Of a stretch of DNA of 64,000 nt, positions 9,287-17,025 are shown piece by piece. This DNA comes from Luteitalea pratensis (GTDB lineage Bacteria; Acidobacteriota; Vicinamibacteria; Vicinamibacterales; Vicinamibacteraceae): positions 6,855,001-6,919,000 of the forward strand of contig NZ_CP015136.1 of NCBI RefSeq assembly GCF_001618865.1. The letters are read 5' to 3'. Both the position numbers and the translations under genes were made by a program. Position 1 is the stretch's first letter, and each line of letters begins with the position of its first letter. The notes under the pieces were generated by a model. That model was not told the origin of the DNA and searched no databases. It saw nothing but the letters and a program-made list of their open reading frames with translations.

Positions 9287-10204
9287 ATGACCAACCAGCC
9301 CTGCTTCCGCAACGTCCTCCGCCCCATCAGCCAGGCAGCCTTGCTCACCTTGGTACTTCAGGGGAGTCCGGCCCGCGGGCAGGACCTGATGGCGTCCACC
9401 ACGAGTTTCCAGGCGATGACGGACGGCCCGCTCGTGCCGATGCCGGCAGCGGTGGTGCCGTCGTTCGGCCACCCGAACCGTCTGGAGCAGGAGGCGTTCC
9501 TCCGGTCGGCGCCGATCCGCCAGGTGCGCGGGGTGAAGGCCGGTGTCACCGGGACGCAGCGAGCCGCCCTGTCCTCAGGCCGTATCGCGCACGATGCCAG
9601 CATCCAGACCATCGACGAGTCCAAGGCGATGTTCCAGTCGGCGAGGCGGACTGAGCTCAACTTCCGGGATTTCTGGGGCTACAACGTGGCCGCGTACCGG
9701 CTCGGCGTCATGCTCGGGCTGGACAACATCCCGGTGTCGGTAGCCCGCCACTTCAACTCTCGTCCGGCGGCGTTCACGTGGTGGGTGGACGGGGTGCTGA
9801 TGGACGAGCGGGCACGGGCTGCGCAGCGGGTTGCGCCTCCGGCCCCCGCCTCCTGGACTGCCCAGGTCCACGTGATGCGGGTGTTCGACGAACTGATCGC
9901 GAATACCGACCGCAACCAGGGCAACATGCTGATCGACCGCGACTGGAAGCTGTGGCTCATCGACCATTCACGCGCCTTCCGCCTCGAGGAGTCATTGCGT
10001 TCGCCGATCCACGTGCGACGCTGCGACCGTGAACTGCTGATGCGGATGAAGGCGCTGACGCGCAAGGCGGTAGACGAGGAACTCGGCGACTACCTGACGA
10101 CGCCGGAACGCGAGGCCCTCATGGCGCGGCGCGATGCGCTGGTCAGGTTGGTCGAGTCGCTCGGGCCGAAAGCGCTCTACGACCTCAACACGTCCCGGCC
10201 ATAG
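9287..10204 (+). CDS. Exported kinase-like protein (PI3/4K-FAM20-HipA-type fold), paralogue 1
   Basis: 305 aa with a hydrophobic N-terminal leader (about 10-31). No named family is certain, but the layout is that of the atypical kinases: a beta-hairpin GVTGTQRAALSSG (86-98), a helix LNFRDFWGYNVAAYRLGVML (124-143), then a catalytic-loop-like FDELIANTDRNQGN (200-213) and a metal-binding-like WLIDHSRAF (223-231). The DRNxGN...ID arrangement parallels DRHNGN...ID of PI kinases. The position where a lysine would be expected reads ASIQTIDE, so ATP binding must differ or be absent. A paralogue lies at 11472-12317 and an exported phosphatase lies between them. Start ATG 9287. Confidence 0.7.
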   Translation: MTNQPCFRNVLRPISQAALLTLVLQGSPARGQDLMASTTSFQAMTDGPLVPMPAAVVPSFGHPNRLEQEAFLRSAPIRQVRGVKAGVTGTQRAALSSGRIAHDASIQTIDESKAMFQSARRTELNFRDFWGYNVAAYRLGVMLGLDNIPVSVARHFNSRPAAFTWWVDGVLMDERARAAQRVAPPAPASWTAQVHVMRVFDELIANTDRNQGNMLIDRDWKLWLIDHSRAFRLEESLRSPIHVRRCDRELLMRMKALTRKAVDEELGDYLTTPEREALMARRDALVRLVESLGPKALYDLNTSRP

Positions 10205-10361
10205 CCCAACCCCCGAAGGGGTCGAGCCTCCCGCCAGCGACCCCCGCCGCGGCGCATGGCCGGATGGCTGGTTGGTGAGACAGGGCCGGTCTTCACGGCA
10301 TAATCGACGCTTTCGCGGAGTTCTGCCGGCAGTCCGCGTTGGCGTCCTCGCCGGAACCACG

Positions 10362-11450
10362 ATGAAACGCGTCCTCGCCGCGCTGCTGCTTCTTGCTTGC
10401 ATTGGCCTGCCGGCTGCTCAGGCGCCATCCCGCATCGTCGTGGTGGGCGACGTGCACGGCGACCTGGCCGCGCTGGTCGACACCCTCGTGGATGCCGGCG
10501 TGATCGACAGCCGTCGGGCCTGGAAGGGCGGGAGCGCGATCTTCGTGCAACTCGGTGACGTGCCCGATCGCGGACCGAATTCGCGGCAGGTGATGGACCT
10601 CCTGACCGACCTCGAGAAGCAGGCACGCAGGGCCGGCGGTCGTGTGCACGCGCTCCTCGGCAACCACGAGGTCATGAACATGTTGGGTGACCTGCGGTAC
10701 GTGACGCCGGAGGAATACGCCTCCTACAGGTCATTGAACTCCGAGAAGTTGCGCGAGAGCGTATTCCTTGCCAACGCCGACCCGGCACGTCGCGAGGATC
10801 CCCTCTACAGATCTGCATGGATGGCCGACAAGCCGCTCGGTTGGGTTGAGCTGACCCAGGCGTTCAGCAAGCTGGGCAAGTACGGGCGATGGCTACGCCA
10901 GCACGACACGGTGGTGAAGATCGGCAGCACGCTGTTGCTTCACGGCGGGATCAGCCCCAAGTACGCCGCGCTGCAGGCCGACGAGATCAACACCCGCATC
11001 AAGACGGCCCTCGCCTCGGACACGCCGGGTGCCGAGACAATGCTGACCGACGAGGAGGGGCCGCTGTGGTATCGCGGCCTGGCGCTCGGCCCTGAGACCG
11101 ACCTCGCCGCGCATGTCGATGCGCTGCTGGCCCGTCACGGGGTCTCCCGCATCGTGATCGGTCACACGGTCGCGCCGGGAGTCGTGCTGCCTCGCTTCGG
11201 CGGCAAGGTGATCCTCAACGACGTCGGCCTCTCCGCGGTGTACGGCGGCCCGCGCTCGTCGCTCGAGATCAAGGGCGACGTAGTGTCCGTGCGGCACCGT
11301 GGCACCCTGCTGCAGGTGCCGACGAAGCCGGACCTGACGAACTACCTCCGGGCGGCGCGAGCCCTCGAACCCGCAGGATCGACGCTGGACGGCTGGATGG
11401 AGCAGCGCGCCATCTGGCCACCATCAGCCCCGGCGCCGCAGCAGCGCTGA
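10362..11450 (+). CDS. Exported metallophosphoesterase, Shelphs/PPP-like phosphatase
   Basis: The ATG at 10362 gives 362 aa with a clean signal peptide (MKRVLAALLLLACIGLPAAQA). Bimetal-site motifs of the PPP superfamily are intact: GDVHGD (29-34), GDVPDRG (65-71), GNHE (100-103), LLLHGG and IGHTVAPG. The inserted region between GNHE and the later histidines resembles Shewanella-like phosphatases, which dephosphorylate Ser/Thr or Tyr residues. It should act in the periplasm. It sits between two exported kinase-like genes (one upstream on the same strand, one convergent), suggesting opposing activities on shared substrates. Confidence 0.85.
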   Translation: MKRVLAALLLLACIGLPAAQAPSRIVVVGDVHGDLAALVDTLVDAGVIDSRRAWKGGSAIFVQLGDVPDRGPNSRQVMDLLTDLEKQARRAGGRVHALLGNHEVMNMLGDLRYVTPEEYASYRSLNSEKLRESVFLANADPARREDPLYRSAWMADKPLGWVELTQAFSKLGKYGRWLRQHDTVVKIGSTLLLHGGISPKYAALQADEINTRIKTALASDTPGAETMLTDEEGPLWYRGLALGPETDLAAHVDALLARHGVSRIVIGHTVAPGVVLPRFGGKVILNDVGLSAVYGGPRSSLEIKGDVVSVRHRGTLLQVPTKPDLTNYLRAARALEPAGSTLDGWMEQRAIWPPSAPAPQQR

Positions 11451-11471
11451 CGCGCCAGCCAAGCGCCTCGC

Positions 11472-12317
11472 CTACTTCTGGATGAAGTCGTAGAGAGCCG
11501 ACGGCCCCAGGCCCTCGACGTGCGCGACGAGCTTGTCGCGACGCGCAAGGATGGACTCGATCTCATGCTCGGTCAGATAGTCGTTCAGCTGCGCCTGCAG
11601 GTCCTCCAGCGTGAGTGTCCTCATCTTCGCCAGAAGCGTGCGTTCACAGCGTCGGATCGAACGGGGTTTGTGTAGATCGCTCGAGGTACGGAAGGCGCGG
11701 GAGTGATCGATCAGCCAGAGTTTCCACCGGTTGTCGATGAGCACGTTGCCCTGGTTGCGATCGGTGTTGGCGATCAGTTCGTCGAACACCCGCAAGATGT
11801 GCAGTTGCGCATTCCACGGCACCATGTTCGGCGGCGACACCTTCTGTTTCTGCCGCTCCATCTCGTCCATCATCACGTCGTCGACCCACCACGTGAACGC
11901 CGCCTTCTGCGCCCTGAATGGCCGCAGTACCGACGGCGGAATCATGTCCATTCCCAACATGACCCCAAGCCGGTAGGCGGCGACGTTGTAACCCCAGTAG
12001 TCACGAAAGTTGAACTCGAGGCGACGCGCTGTCTCGTAGCGAGGCTTCGACTCGTCGATGGTCTGGATGCTGGCGTCGTGCGTCAATGCGCCGTCGGAGA
12101 GCGTGGCCCGTTGGGTGCCCGTGACCCCCTTGCGCACTCCCTTGACCTGCTCGATGCCCCCACTGAGCAGGAACTGTTCCTGGTCCGCAAGGGAGAGCCG
12201 CGTGGAGGACGCCGGTGCGACGCTCGCGATCGTGGGCTGGCTGAATGAGGCGGTCTCCTGACCGGCCGCGGGCCAGGCTGCCGCGAGAATGCAGAGGGCG
12301 AGAGCTCGATGCACCAT
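11472..12317 (-). CDS. Exported kinase-like protein, paralogue 2
   Basis: 281 aa from the ATG at 12317, chosen because GGAG lies nine bases upstream and the first residues MVHRALALCILAAAWPAAG form a signal peptide. It is strongly similar throughout to the protein at 9287-10204: GVTGTQRATLSDG, ASIQTIDESK, FNFRDYWGYNVAAYRLGVML, FTWWVDDVMMDE, FDELIANTDRNQGN, WLIDHSRAF. The catalytic-loop and metal-binding motifs are identical in both. It converges on the exported phosphatase with 21 bp between the stop codons. Kinase activity is inferred from motif layout only. Confidence 0.72.
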   Translation of the reverse strand: MVHRALALCILAAAWPAAGQETASFSQPTIASVAPASSTRLSLADQEQFLLSGGIEQVKGVRKGVTGTQRATLSDGALTHDASIQTIDESKPRYETARRLEFNFRDYWGYNVAAYRLGVMLGMDMIPPSVLRPFRAQKAAFTWWVDDVMMDEMERQKQKVSPPNMVPWNAQLHILRVFDELIANTDRNQGNVLIDNRWKLWLIDHSRAFRTSSDLHKPRSIRRCERTLLAKMRTLTLEDLQAQLNDYLTEHEIESILARRDKLVAHVEGLGPSALYDFIQK

Positions 12318-12472
12318 GATCCGACTCCTGGAGGGGTGTGCGTTCCCCTGCCTCTCTAAACTGCGTAGAGCGCCGGTCCGAACGGATTGCGTTGGAGAGT
12401 CAGACGGAATTCGGATCCGCACCAGCGCGGCGGACGCAGGAGCAAGGCAACCGACGCGGTAGACTCGGGTTC

Positions 12473-14098
12473 ATGGGTGGGTGGCGACGTACCGCGGCAT
12501 CACTCGTCGGCCTCGTCGCACTCGCCTGCCTCGTCCTTGCCCGTCGTGACGCGGCCGGCGCGCAGGCTGTCGGCGTCCTTTACATCTCGGTGACGATCGG
12601 CGGCGGCGACGGCGCCGCCACGCCGGTGCCTCGCCACGCGCTCCTCGTCAGCGACAACCCGGCGAGCCGGGCGCCATGGCGCGTCGTCACCGCGCGCGAC
12701 GGGACCGCCCGCGTGACGTTACCCCCAGGCAACTACACGGTCGAGTCCGAGGAACCGCTCGTGTTCCAGGGCAAGGCCTACGAGTGGCGCCAGGTCGTCG
12801 ACGTGGCCGGAGGTGGCGACACGACGCTCGCACTCACGGCCGGCAATGCCGACGTCGGCACGGCCAGTACCGAATCGGCGTCCGCTGGAACACCACCGAA
12901 GGTCGACCAGTGGGAACTGCTGATCAAGTGGCAGGACAGCGTCGTCTCGCTCTGGACACCCAGCACGCACGCATCCGGCACCGTGATCGCCGCTACTGGT
13001 CTCATCGCGACCGCCCAACGTGTCGTCGGCACCGCCACGAACGTGGAGGTGCAGTTCACGCCGACCGTGAAGGTGTCGGCACGCGTCATCGCATCGGACA
13101 CCGCCCGGAATCTCGCCATCCTGTGGGTCGATCCGGCGTCACTCGGGCCGCGAACGCCAGTGCCGTTTGGTTGCGACGGCCACGCGCGGCCGCTGCTCGA
13201 ACGTGGCCAGCGTGTCTCCGCGATCGGCACGACGCGTTTTGGACAGCCCACCACGGCGCCAGGCACGATGCGACGTGTCGCCGGTGGCGTCCTCGCGGCG
13301 GAATTCGACTTCGACGTCGGCAGTGCGGGCGGGCCTGCGTTCGCGGCAGACGGCACCGTCGTCGGCCTGACGTCGGTCAAGGGCGACAGCGCCGACACGA
13401 GCATCGGCGAGGACAACACCGGCCTGGTCTCCGTGTCGGTGGTGTGCGACATGCTGGCAACGGCGCAGGCAAAGACGACAGGGGCCGTGCCGCCCACCGG
13501 CACGCTGCTGCCGGTGGAACCGACCCAGGTCGTGAGTGAGGCCGTCCTGCGGGAGAGCGCGAAGCGTCGCAGCGGCAGCCTGAACGGGTACAAGGCGACC
13601 ACGCCCAGTTTCGAGATCGCCTTCATCACGCCGGCAATCGCGTTTGCCGGGATGCAGGAGACGATGGACTTCGGCCAGTGGTCGTCGTACGTCGCCGATC
13701 ACCCTTCGGTGCTGCTCGTGCGCGCAACGCCGAAGCAGGTCGAGAGCCTGTGGGTCAAGGTGGCGCGCGGCGCGGCGATGACGCAGGGCATGGCGCTCCC
13801 CCCCATCAAGCATTTCACCCCGGGTGTCGCACGCATGCGCGTACTCTGCGGGACCAGTGAAGTGACGCCGGTCCATCCGTTCATCGTCGAACGGCGGATC
13901 TCCGAGACCGACGCCATCCATGAAGGACTCCACGTGCTGGGTGCCGATGCGATCGGCCCCCACTGCGGCGGTGTCACCCTCGAGGTGTACTCGGAGAAGG
14001 AACCAGACAAGCGCGAAACGACCACGATCGATCCGAAGGTGCTGCAGCAGATCTGGGATGACCTGGCACCATTCCGGCCGCCGAGCGCACGGCCCTGA
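12473..14098 (+). CDS. Trypsin-fold pseudoprotease with N-terminal beta-sandwich domain, exported
   Basis: 541 aa from the ATG at 12473, with a signal peptide ending about residue 31 (AGAQA). Residues about 35-125 look like a carboxypeptidase-regulatory-type beta domain (DGTARVTLPPGNYTVE). Residues about 155-330 follow the HtrA/S1C pattern, but every catalytic position is substituted: GLIATAQRVVG has Arg183 for His, ARNLAILWVD has Asn213 for Asp, and DVGSAGGPAF has Ala285 for Ser. The C-terminal 200 residues match nothing I recognise. It is therefore probably a binding or scaffold protein. A TAGACT box seven bases before the ATG suggests a leaderless transcript. Confidence 0.78.
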   Translation: MGGWRRTAASLVGLVALACLVLARRDAAGAQAVGVLYISVTIGGGDGAATPVPRHALLVSDNPASRAPWRVVTARDGTARVTLPPGNYTVESEEPLVFQGKAYEWRQVVDVAGGGDTTLALTAGNADVGTASTESASAGTPPKVDQWELLIKWQDSVVSLWTPSTHASGTVIAATGLIATAQRVVGTATNVEVQFTPTVKVSARVIASDTARNLAILWVDPASLGPRTPVPFGCDGHARPLLERGQRVSAIGTTRFGQPTTAPGTMRRVAGGVLAAEFDFDVGSAGGPAFAADGTVVGLTSVKGDSADTSIGEDNTGLVSVSVVCDMLATAQAKTTGAVPPTGTLLPVEPTQVVSEAVLRESAKRRSGSLNGYKATTPSFEIAFITPAIAFAGMQETMDFGQWSSYVADHPSVLLVRATPKQVESLWVKVARGAAMTQGMALPPIKHFTPGVARMRVLCGTSEVTPVHPFIVERRISETDAIHEGLHVLGADAIGPHCGGVTLEVYSEKEPDKRETTTIDPKVLQQIWDDLAPFRPPSARP

Positions 14099-14171
14099 GG
14101 TCAGGTCGCACCCCATCGCATGCGCCGCGGGTGGCCGGACCGGCCCCGCAGTGCGGCGCGCGAGCCGAAGT

Positions 14172-15368
14172 TCAGCGAGGCTTCAGCGCGTCGCGCAGCT
14201 TGTCGGCCAGCGAACCAAAACCAGCGACCTGCGGCACGGTGGCACGCGACGTCGCCTCGGCCTGATCGGCAGCCTCCGCGGCCAGGCTGGCTGACGTCGT
14301 GCCCTCGGGCATGAGCGTCACGCCGATGCGCTTCTTGTCGGGGTCGACGCTGAGCACCTGGAAAGCGCCGGTCATGCCGACCTGCACGGCGCGACGCCAG
14401 CTGCCGCGCTGCGAGGACGGCGGGAACGTGGAGGCGTGGGCAAGCCCTTCGACGCCCGGCTCGAGTTCGACAAACGCACCGAACTCCGCCAGCCGCGTCA
14501 CGCGGCCCGGACGCACCTGCCCCACCTCGTAGCTGCCGGCCACCTTCGTCCACGGATCCTCGGCCAGTTGCTTCAGGCCGAGCGCGATCTTCTGCGTGGC
14601 CTCGTCCACCCGAAGCACCTTCACCGTGATCTCGTCGCCGACCTCGACCACCGCGGAGGCGTCCGCGATGCGCGACCACCCCATTTCCGAGACGTGGAGC
14701 AGCCCCTGCACACCACCGCCCAGATCGACGAAGGCACCGAACGGGGGCACCGAGACGACGCGGCCCGTGAGGACGGCGCCGGGCACGATCGTCCGTCGCA
14801 CTTCTTCGGCCCGCGCCTGCTGCTCGGCCTCGAGGACGACCCGGCGCGAGACGACGATGTTGCGGCCGGCGTCCTTGAATTCGGTGATCCGGAACGTGTA
14901 GGTCTGCCCGACATGCACCTCCGGAGTCTCGGTGCGGACGGTGTCGATCTGCGAGAACGGACAGAAGGCGCGGCTGCGTCCGACCCTCACCTCGTAGCCG
15001 CCCTTGACCACGCCCTGCACGACGCCTTCGACCGGCATCCGGGCGTGGTAGGCATCCTCGACTTCCTTGTCCGACGCCGCCTTGCGAACGAGTTTTCGCG
15101 ACAGGGTCAGCCCACCGACGGTGTCGACGACGACCGCCGAGATGCGGTCGCCGACCGCCGCCTCGAGCACACCGTCATCGTCCTTCAACTCGGCGACGTC
15201 GAGCACCGCTTCGCTCTTGCTGCCGATGTCGATCAGGGCCACCTCGTCGCCGATGCCGACGATCGTGCCTTCGACCGCCTGGCCTTTGCTGAAACGGCTG
15301 GCTCGTGTGGACGCCTCGAACAGCGCCGCAAAATCCTCTTCCGGATGGAAGTCCTCTGGCTCGCTCAT
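14172..15368 (-). CDS. S1 RNA-binding domain protein (RpsA-like, four S1 repeats)
   Basis: 398 aa. Four S1 domains can be placed at about residues 25-95 (KGQAVEGTIVGIGDEVALIDIG), 110-180 (EGVVQGVVKGGYEV), 195-265 (PGAVLTGRVVSVPPFGAFVDLG...GLLHVSEMGW) and 285-355 (PGRVTRLAEFGAFVELEPGVEGLAHAS). Ribosomal protein S1 usually has six repeats; this shorter form is common in lineages where S1-like proteins help translation initiation or RNA turnover. The N-terminus is acidic. It stands alone, ending 73 bp after the convergent pseudoprotease. Confidence 0.85.
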   Translation of the reverse strand: MSEPEDFHPEEDFAALFEASTRASRFSKGQAVEGTIVGIGDEVALIDIGSKSEAVLDVAELKDDDGVLEAAVGDRISAVVVDTVGGLTLSRKLVRKAASDKEVEDAYHARMPVEGVVQGVVKGGYEVRVGRSRAFCPFSQIDTVRTETPEVHVGQTYTFRITEFKDAGRNIVVSRRVVLEAEQQARAEEVRRTIVPGAVLTGRVVSVPPFGAFVDLGGGVQGLLHVSEMGWSRIADASAVVEVGDEITVKVLRVDEATQKIALGLKQLAEDPWTKVAGSYEVGQVRPGRVTRLAEFGAFVELEPGVEGLAHASTFPPSSQRGSWRRAVQVGMTGAFQVLSVDPDKKRIGVTLMPEGTTSASLAAEAADQAEATSRATVPQVAGFGSLADKLRDALKPR

Positions 15369-15400
15369 ACGACCACCGATTATCGCAGCACGGAGACAAT

Positions 15401-15459
15401 CCGGGTACCGGGTACCGGGTACCGGGTATCCGGTAATGCCTGATGCCTGATGCCTGATG
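15401..15459. repeat. Heptamer array changing from CCGGGTA to ATGCCTG
   Basis: Four CCGGGTA units, one TCCGGTA, then three ATGCCTG units follow each other in unbroken 7-bp register. The unit sequence switches completely while the period is kept. It lies just upstream of the S1-domain gene and is followed at once by a GTAG palindrome. Confidence 0.9.
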
Positions 15460-15462
15460 AAT

Positions 15463-15530
15463 GTAGCGGTCGACCTTGGTCGATCGTCGCCGGGCCAGTC
15501 GGCGGCGCGTCGAGCAAGCTCGACGCCTAC
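15463..15530. repeat. Paired GTAG palindromic element, left copy flanking the dam-like gene
   Basis: The element begins GTAGCGGTCGACCTTGGTCGA and closes with the inverted CGTCGAGCAAGCTCGACGCCTAC. It consists of two hairpins in opposite orientation, each led by GTAG on its own strand. The same structure recurs at 16820-16888, on the other side of the methylase gene. Confidence 0.8.
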
Positions 15531-15537
15531 GGTTGAA

Positions 15538-15834
15538 TCGGGAGTCGGGAGTCGGGAGTCGGGAAGCGGGAAGCGGGAAGCGGGAAGCGCAGCCGCTGGC
15601 GCCGCCGGACGTGTCCGGCGGTCCCGCCCCGCGTCGGATAGGTGTCCATGGCGCCAGCGCCACCGGTAGTCACGATATGCGGTCCGGGTAGGCTGCAGCC
15701 CGCAGGCCGTAGGCGGTGAATATCGTTGGAGTCCGACGCCTACCCCTTGGACCGACGCAGTTTGGCAAGGCCGGTCGTCCTTGCAGCCTTCGGCGTTCAG
15801 CGTTCAGCGTTCGGCGTTCGGCGTTCGGCGTTCG
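15538..15834. repeat. Intergenic repeat region: TCGGGAG/GCGGGAA array, hairpin, CGTTCGG array
   Basis: 15538-15589 holds four TCGGGAG/A units running into three GCGGGAA units. 15602-15621 is a perfect hairpin with stem CCGCCGGAC. 15791-15834 holds six units of CGGCGTT/CAGCGTT. No coding frame between the S1 gene and the methylase gene is convincing, so this stretch of about 500 bp holds only repeats. Confidence 0.85.
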
Positions 15835-15889
15835 TCAGTGATCGTCCCTACGGCGTTCGTCAGAGTTCGCGGTGATAGCCTGTCCCCGG

Positions 15890-16687
15890 ATGCCGACCAC
15901 CGCCATGGATCCGCCGCCGCTGACGCCGCCCTTGAAGTGGGCCGGTGGCAAGCGCTGGCAGTTGCCGGTCCTCCGACCGCTGTGGGCGGGCTACCAGCAT
16001 CGACGGCTGGTCGAGCCGTTTTGCGGCGGACTGGCCGTGCCGCTCGGACTGCGCCCGGCGACGGCGCTTCTCAACGATCTCAACCCGCACCTCGTGAACT
16101 TCTACCGCTGGGTGCAGCGCGGCCTGTCGGTCGACGTCGCGCTCGAGAACGTCCGGGACCTCTACTACGCGCATCGCACGCGCTTCAACGCGTTGCTCGA
16201 GGTCGGCGGCGGCGACACGGCCGAGGCGTCGCTGTTCTACTTTCTCAACCGGACCGGATACAACGGGCTCTGCCGCTTCAACCGGCGCAACCAGTTCAAC
16301 GTGCCGTTCGGGCGCTATCGCTCGATCCCGTACGTCTCGGATCTGCATGGCTACCGCGACGCGTTGCGATCGTGGTCGTTCACCTGCGTGGAGTTCGATG
16401 CGATGCCGCTCGCGCCCGACGACTTCGTCTACGCGGACCCGCCGTACGACGTCGAGTTCCGCCAATACGCGGCGCGCGGCTTCAGCTGGGACGATCAGGT
16501 ACGAACGGCGCAGTTCCTTGCCGCACACCCCGGGCCGGTCGTACTCGCCAACCAGGCGACGCCCCGGATCCTTGCCCTCTACGAGTCGCTCGGCTACACA
16601 CTGCGCCTGCTCGACGCGCCGCGGCGCATCAGCTGCGACGGCAACCGAACGCCCGCCCGTGAAGTACTCGCGCTGCGAAACCTGTAG
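15890..16687 (+). CDS. D12-class DNA adenine (N6) methyltransferase, Dam-like, orphan
   Basis: 265 aa from the ATG at 15890 (an ATG at 15905 and one at 15872 are also in frame). Methyltransferase motifs are complete: LKWAGGKRW near the N-terminus for AdoMet binding, VEPFCGGLAVPLGL (motif I), LLNDLNPHLVNFYR, FYFLNRTGYNGLCRFNR and the catalytic DPPY (motif IV) in FVYADPPYDVEF. No restriction enzyme lies nearby, so it is an orphan methylase affecting gene regulation or repair, or part of a broken system. The recognition site cannot be read from the sequence. Both flanks carry heptamer arrays and a matching palindromic element. Confidence 0.88.
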   Translation: MPTTAMDPPPLTPPLKWAGGKRWQLPVLRPLWAGYQHRRLVEPFCGGLAVPLGLRPATALLNDLNPHLVNFYRWVQRGLSVDVALENVRDLYYAHRTRFNALLEVGGGDTAEASLFYFLNRTGYNGLCRFNRRNQFNVPFGRYRSIPYVSDLHGYRDALRSWSFTCVEFDAMPLAPDDFVYADPPYDVEFRQYAARGFSWDDQVRTAQFLAAHPGPVVLANQATPRILALYESLGYTLRLLDAPRRISCDGNRTPAREVLALRNL

Positions 16688-16688
16688 C

Positions 16689-16812
16689 GGGGCACCGGGC
16701 AGCCGGGCACCGGGTTCCGGGGCCGACTTTGATGCCTGATGCTGATGCTTGATGCTTGATGCTTGATGCTTGATGCTTGATGCTTGATGCTTGATGCTTG
16801 ATGCTTGATGCT
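16689..16812. repeat. Heptamer array with ten perfect TGATGCT units
   Basis: After an irregular GGGCACC/GGGCAGC stretch (16689-16722) and one TGATGCC unit, TGATGCT repeats ten times without error from 16743 to 16812. This is the longest perfect array in the window and the best candidate for copy-number variation. Confidence 0.95.
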
Positions 16813-16819
16813 TGCGGAT

Positions 16820-16888
16820 GTAGCGGTCGACCTTGGTCGACCGTCGCCGCCGTCGGTCGGCGGAGCGTCGAGCAAGCTCGACGCCTAC
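16820..16888. repeat. Paired GTAG palindromic element, right copy flanking the dam-like gene
   Basis: The element starts GTAGCGGTCGACCTTGGTCGA and ends GCGTCGAGCAAGCTCGACGC then CTAC, essentially the same as 15463-15530 in the same orientation. The two copies therefore form direct repeats about 1.36 kb apart around the methylase gene. Confidence 0.82.
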
Positions 16889-16943
16889 CCAATTTGTAGG
16901 GACACGCTGCGGTACGCCGAATCCCGAATCCCCAGTCTCGCAG

Positions 16944-17020
16944 CCGTACTCCGTGTTCCGTAGGCTGTGTTCCGTATTCCGTAGGCCGTAGGTTGCAGGC
17001 TGCAGGCTGCAGGCTGCAGG
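16944..17020. repeat. Eleven-unit heptamer array with four different unit types
   Basis: The units read CCGTACT, CCGTGTT, CCGTAGG, CTGTGTT, CCGTATT, CCGTAGG, CCGTAGG, TTGCAGG and CTGCAGG three times, all exactly 7 bp with no slip in register over 77 bp. It lies immediately after the 3' end of the convergent nucleotidyltransferase gene. Confidence 0.92.
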
Positions 17021-17025
17021 CGACT

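Noticed and set aside
16743-16812. Possible CRISPR array
   Set aside because: Units are 7 bp and contiguous, with no spacers and no cas genes; it is a simple tandem repeat.
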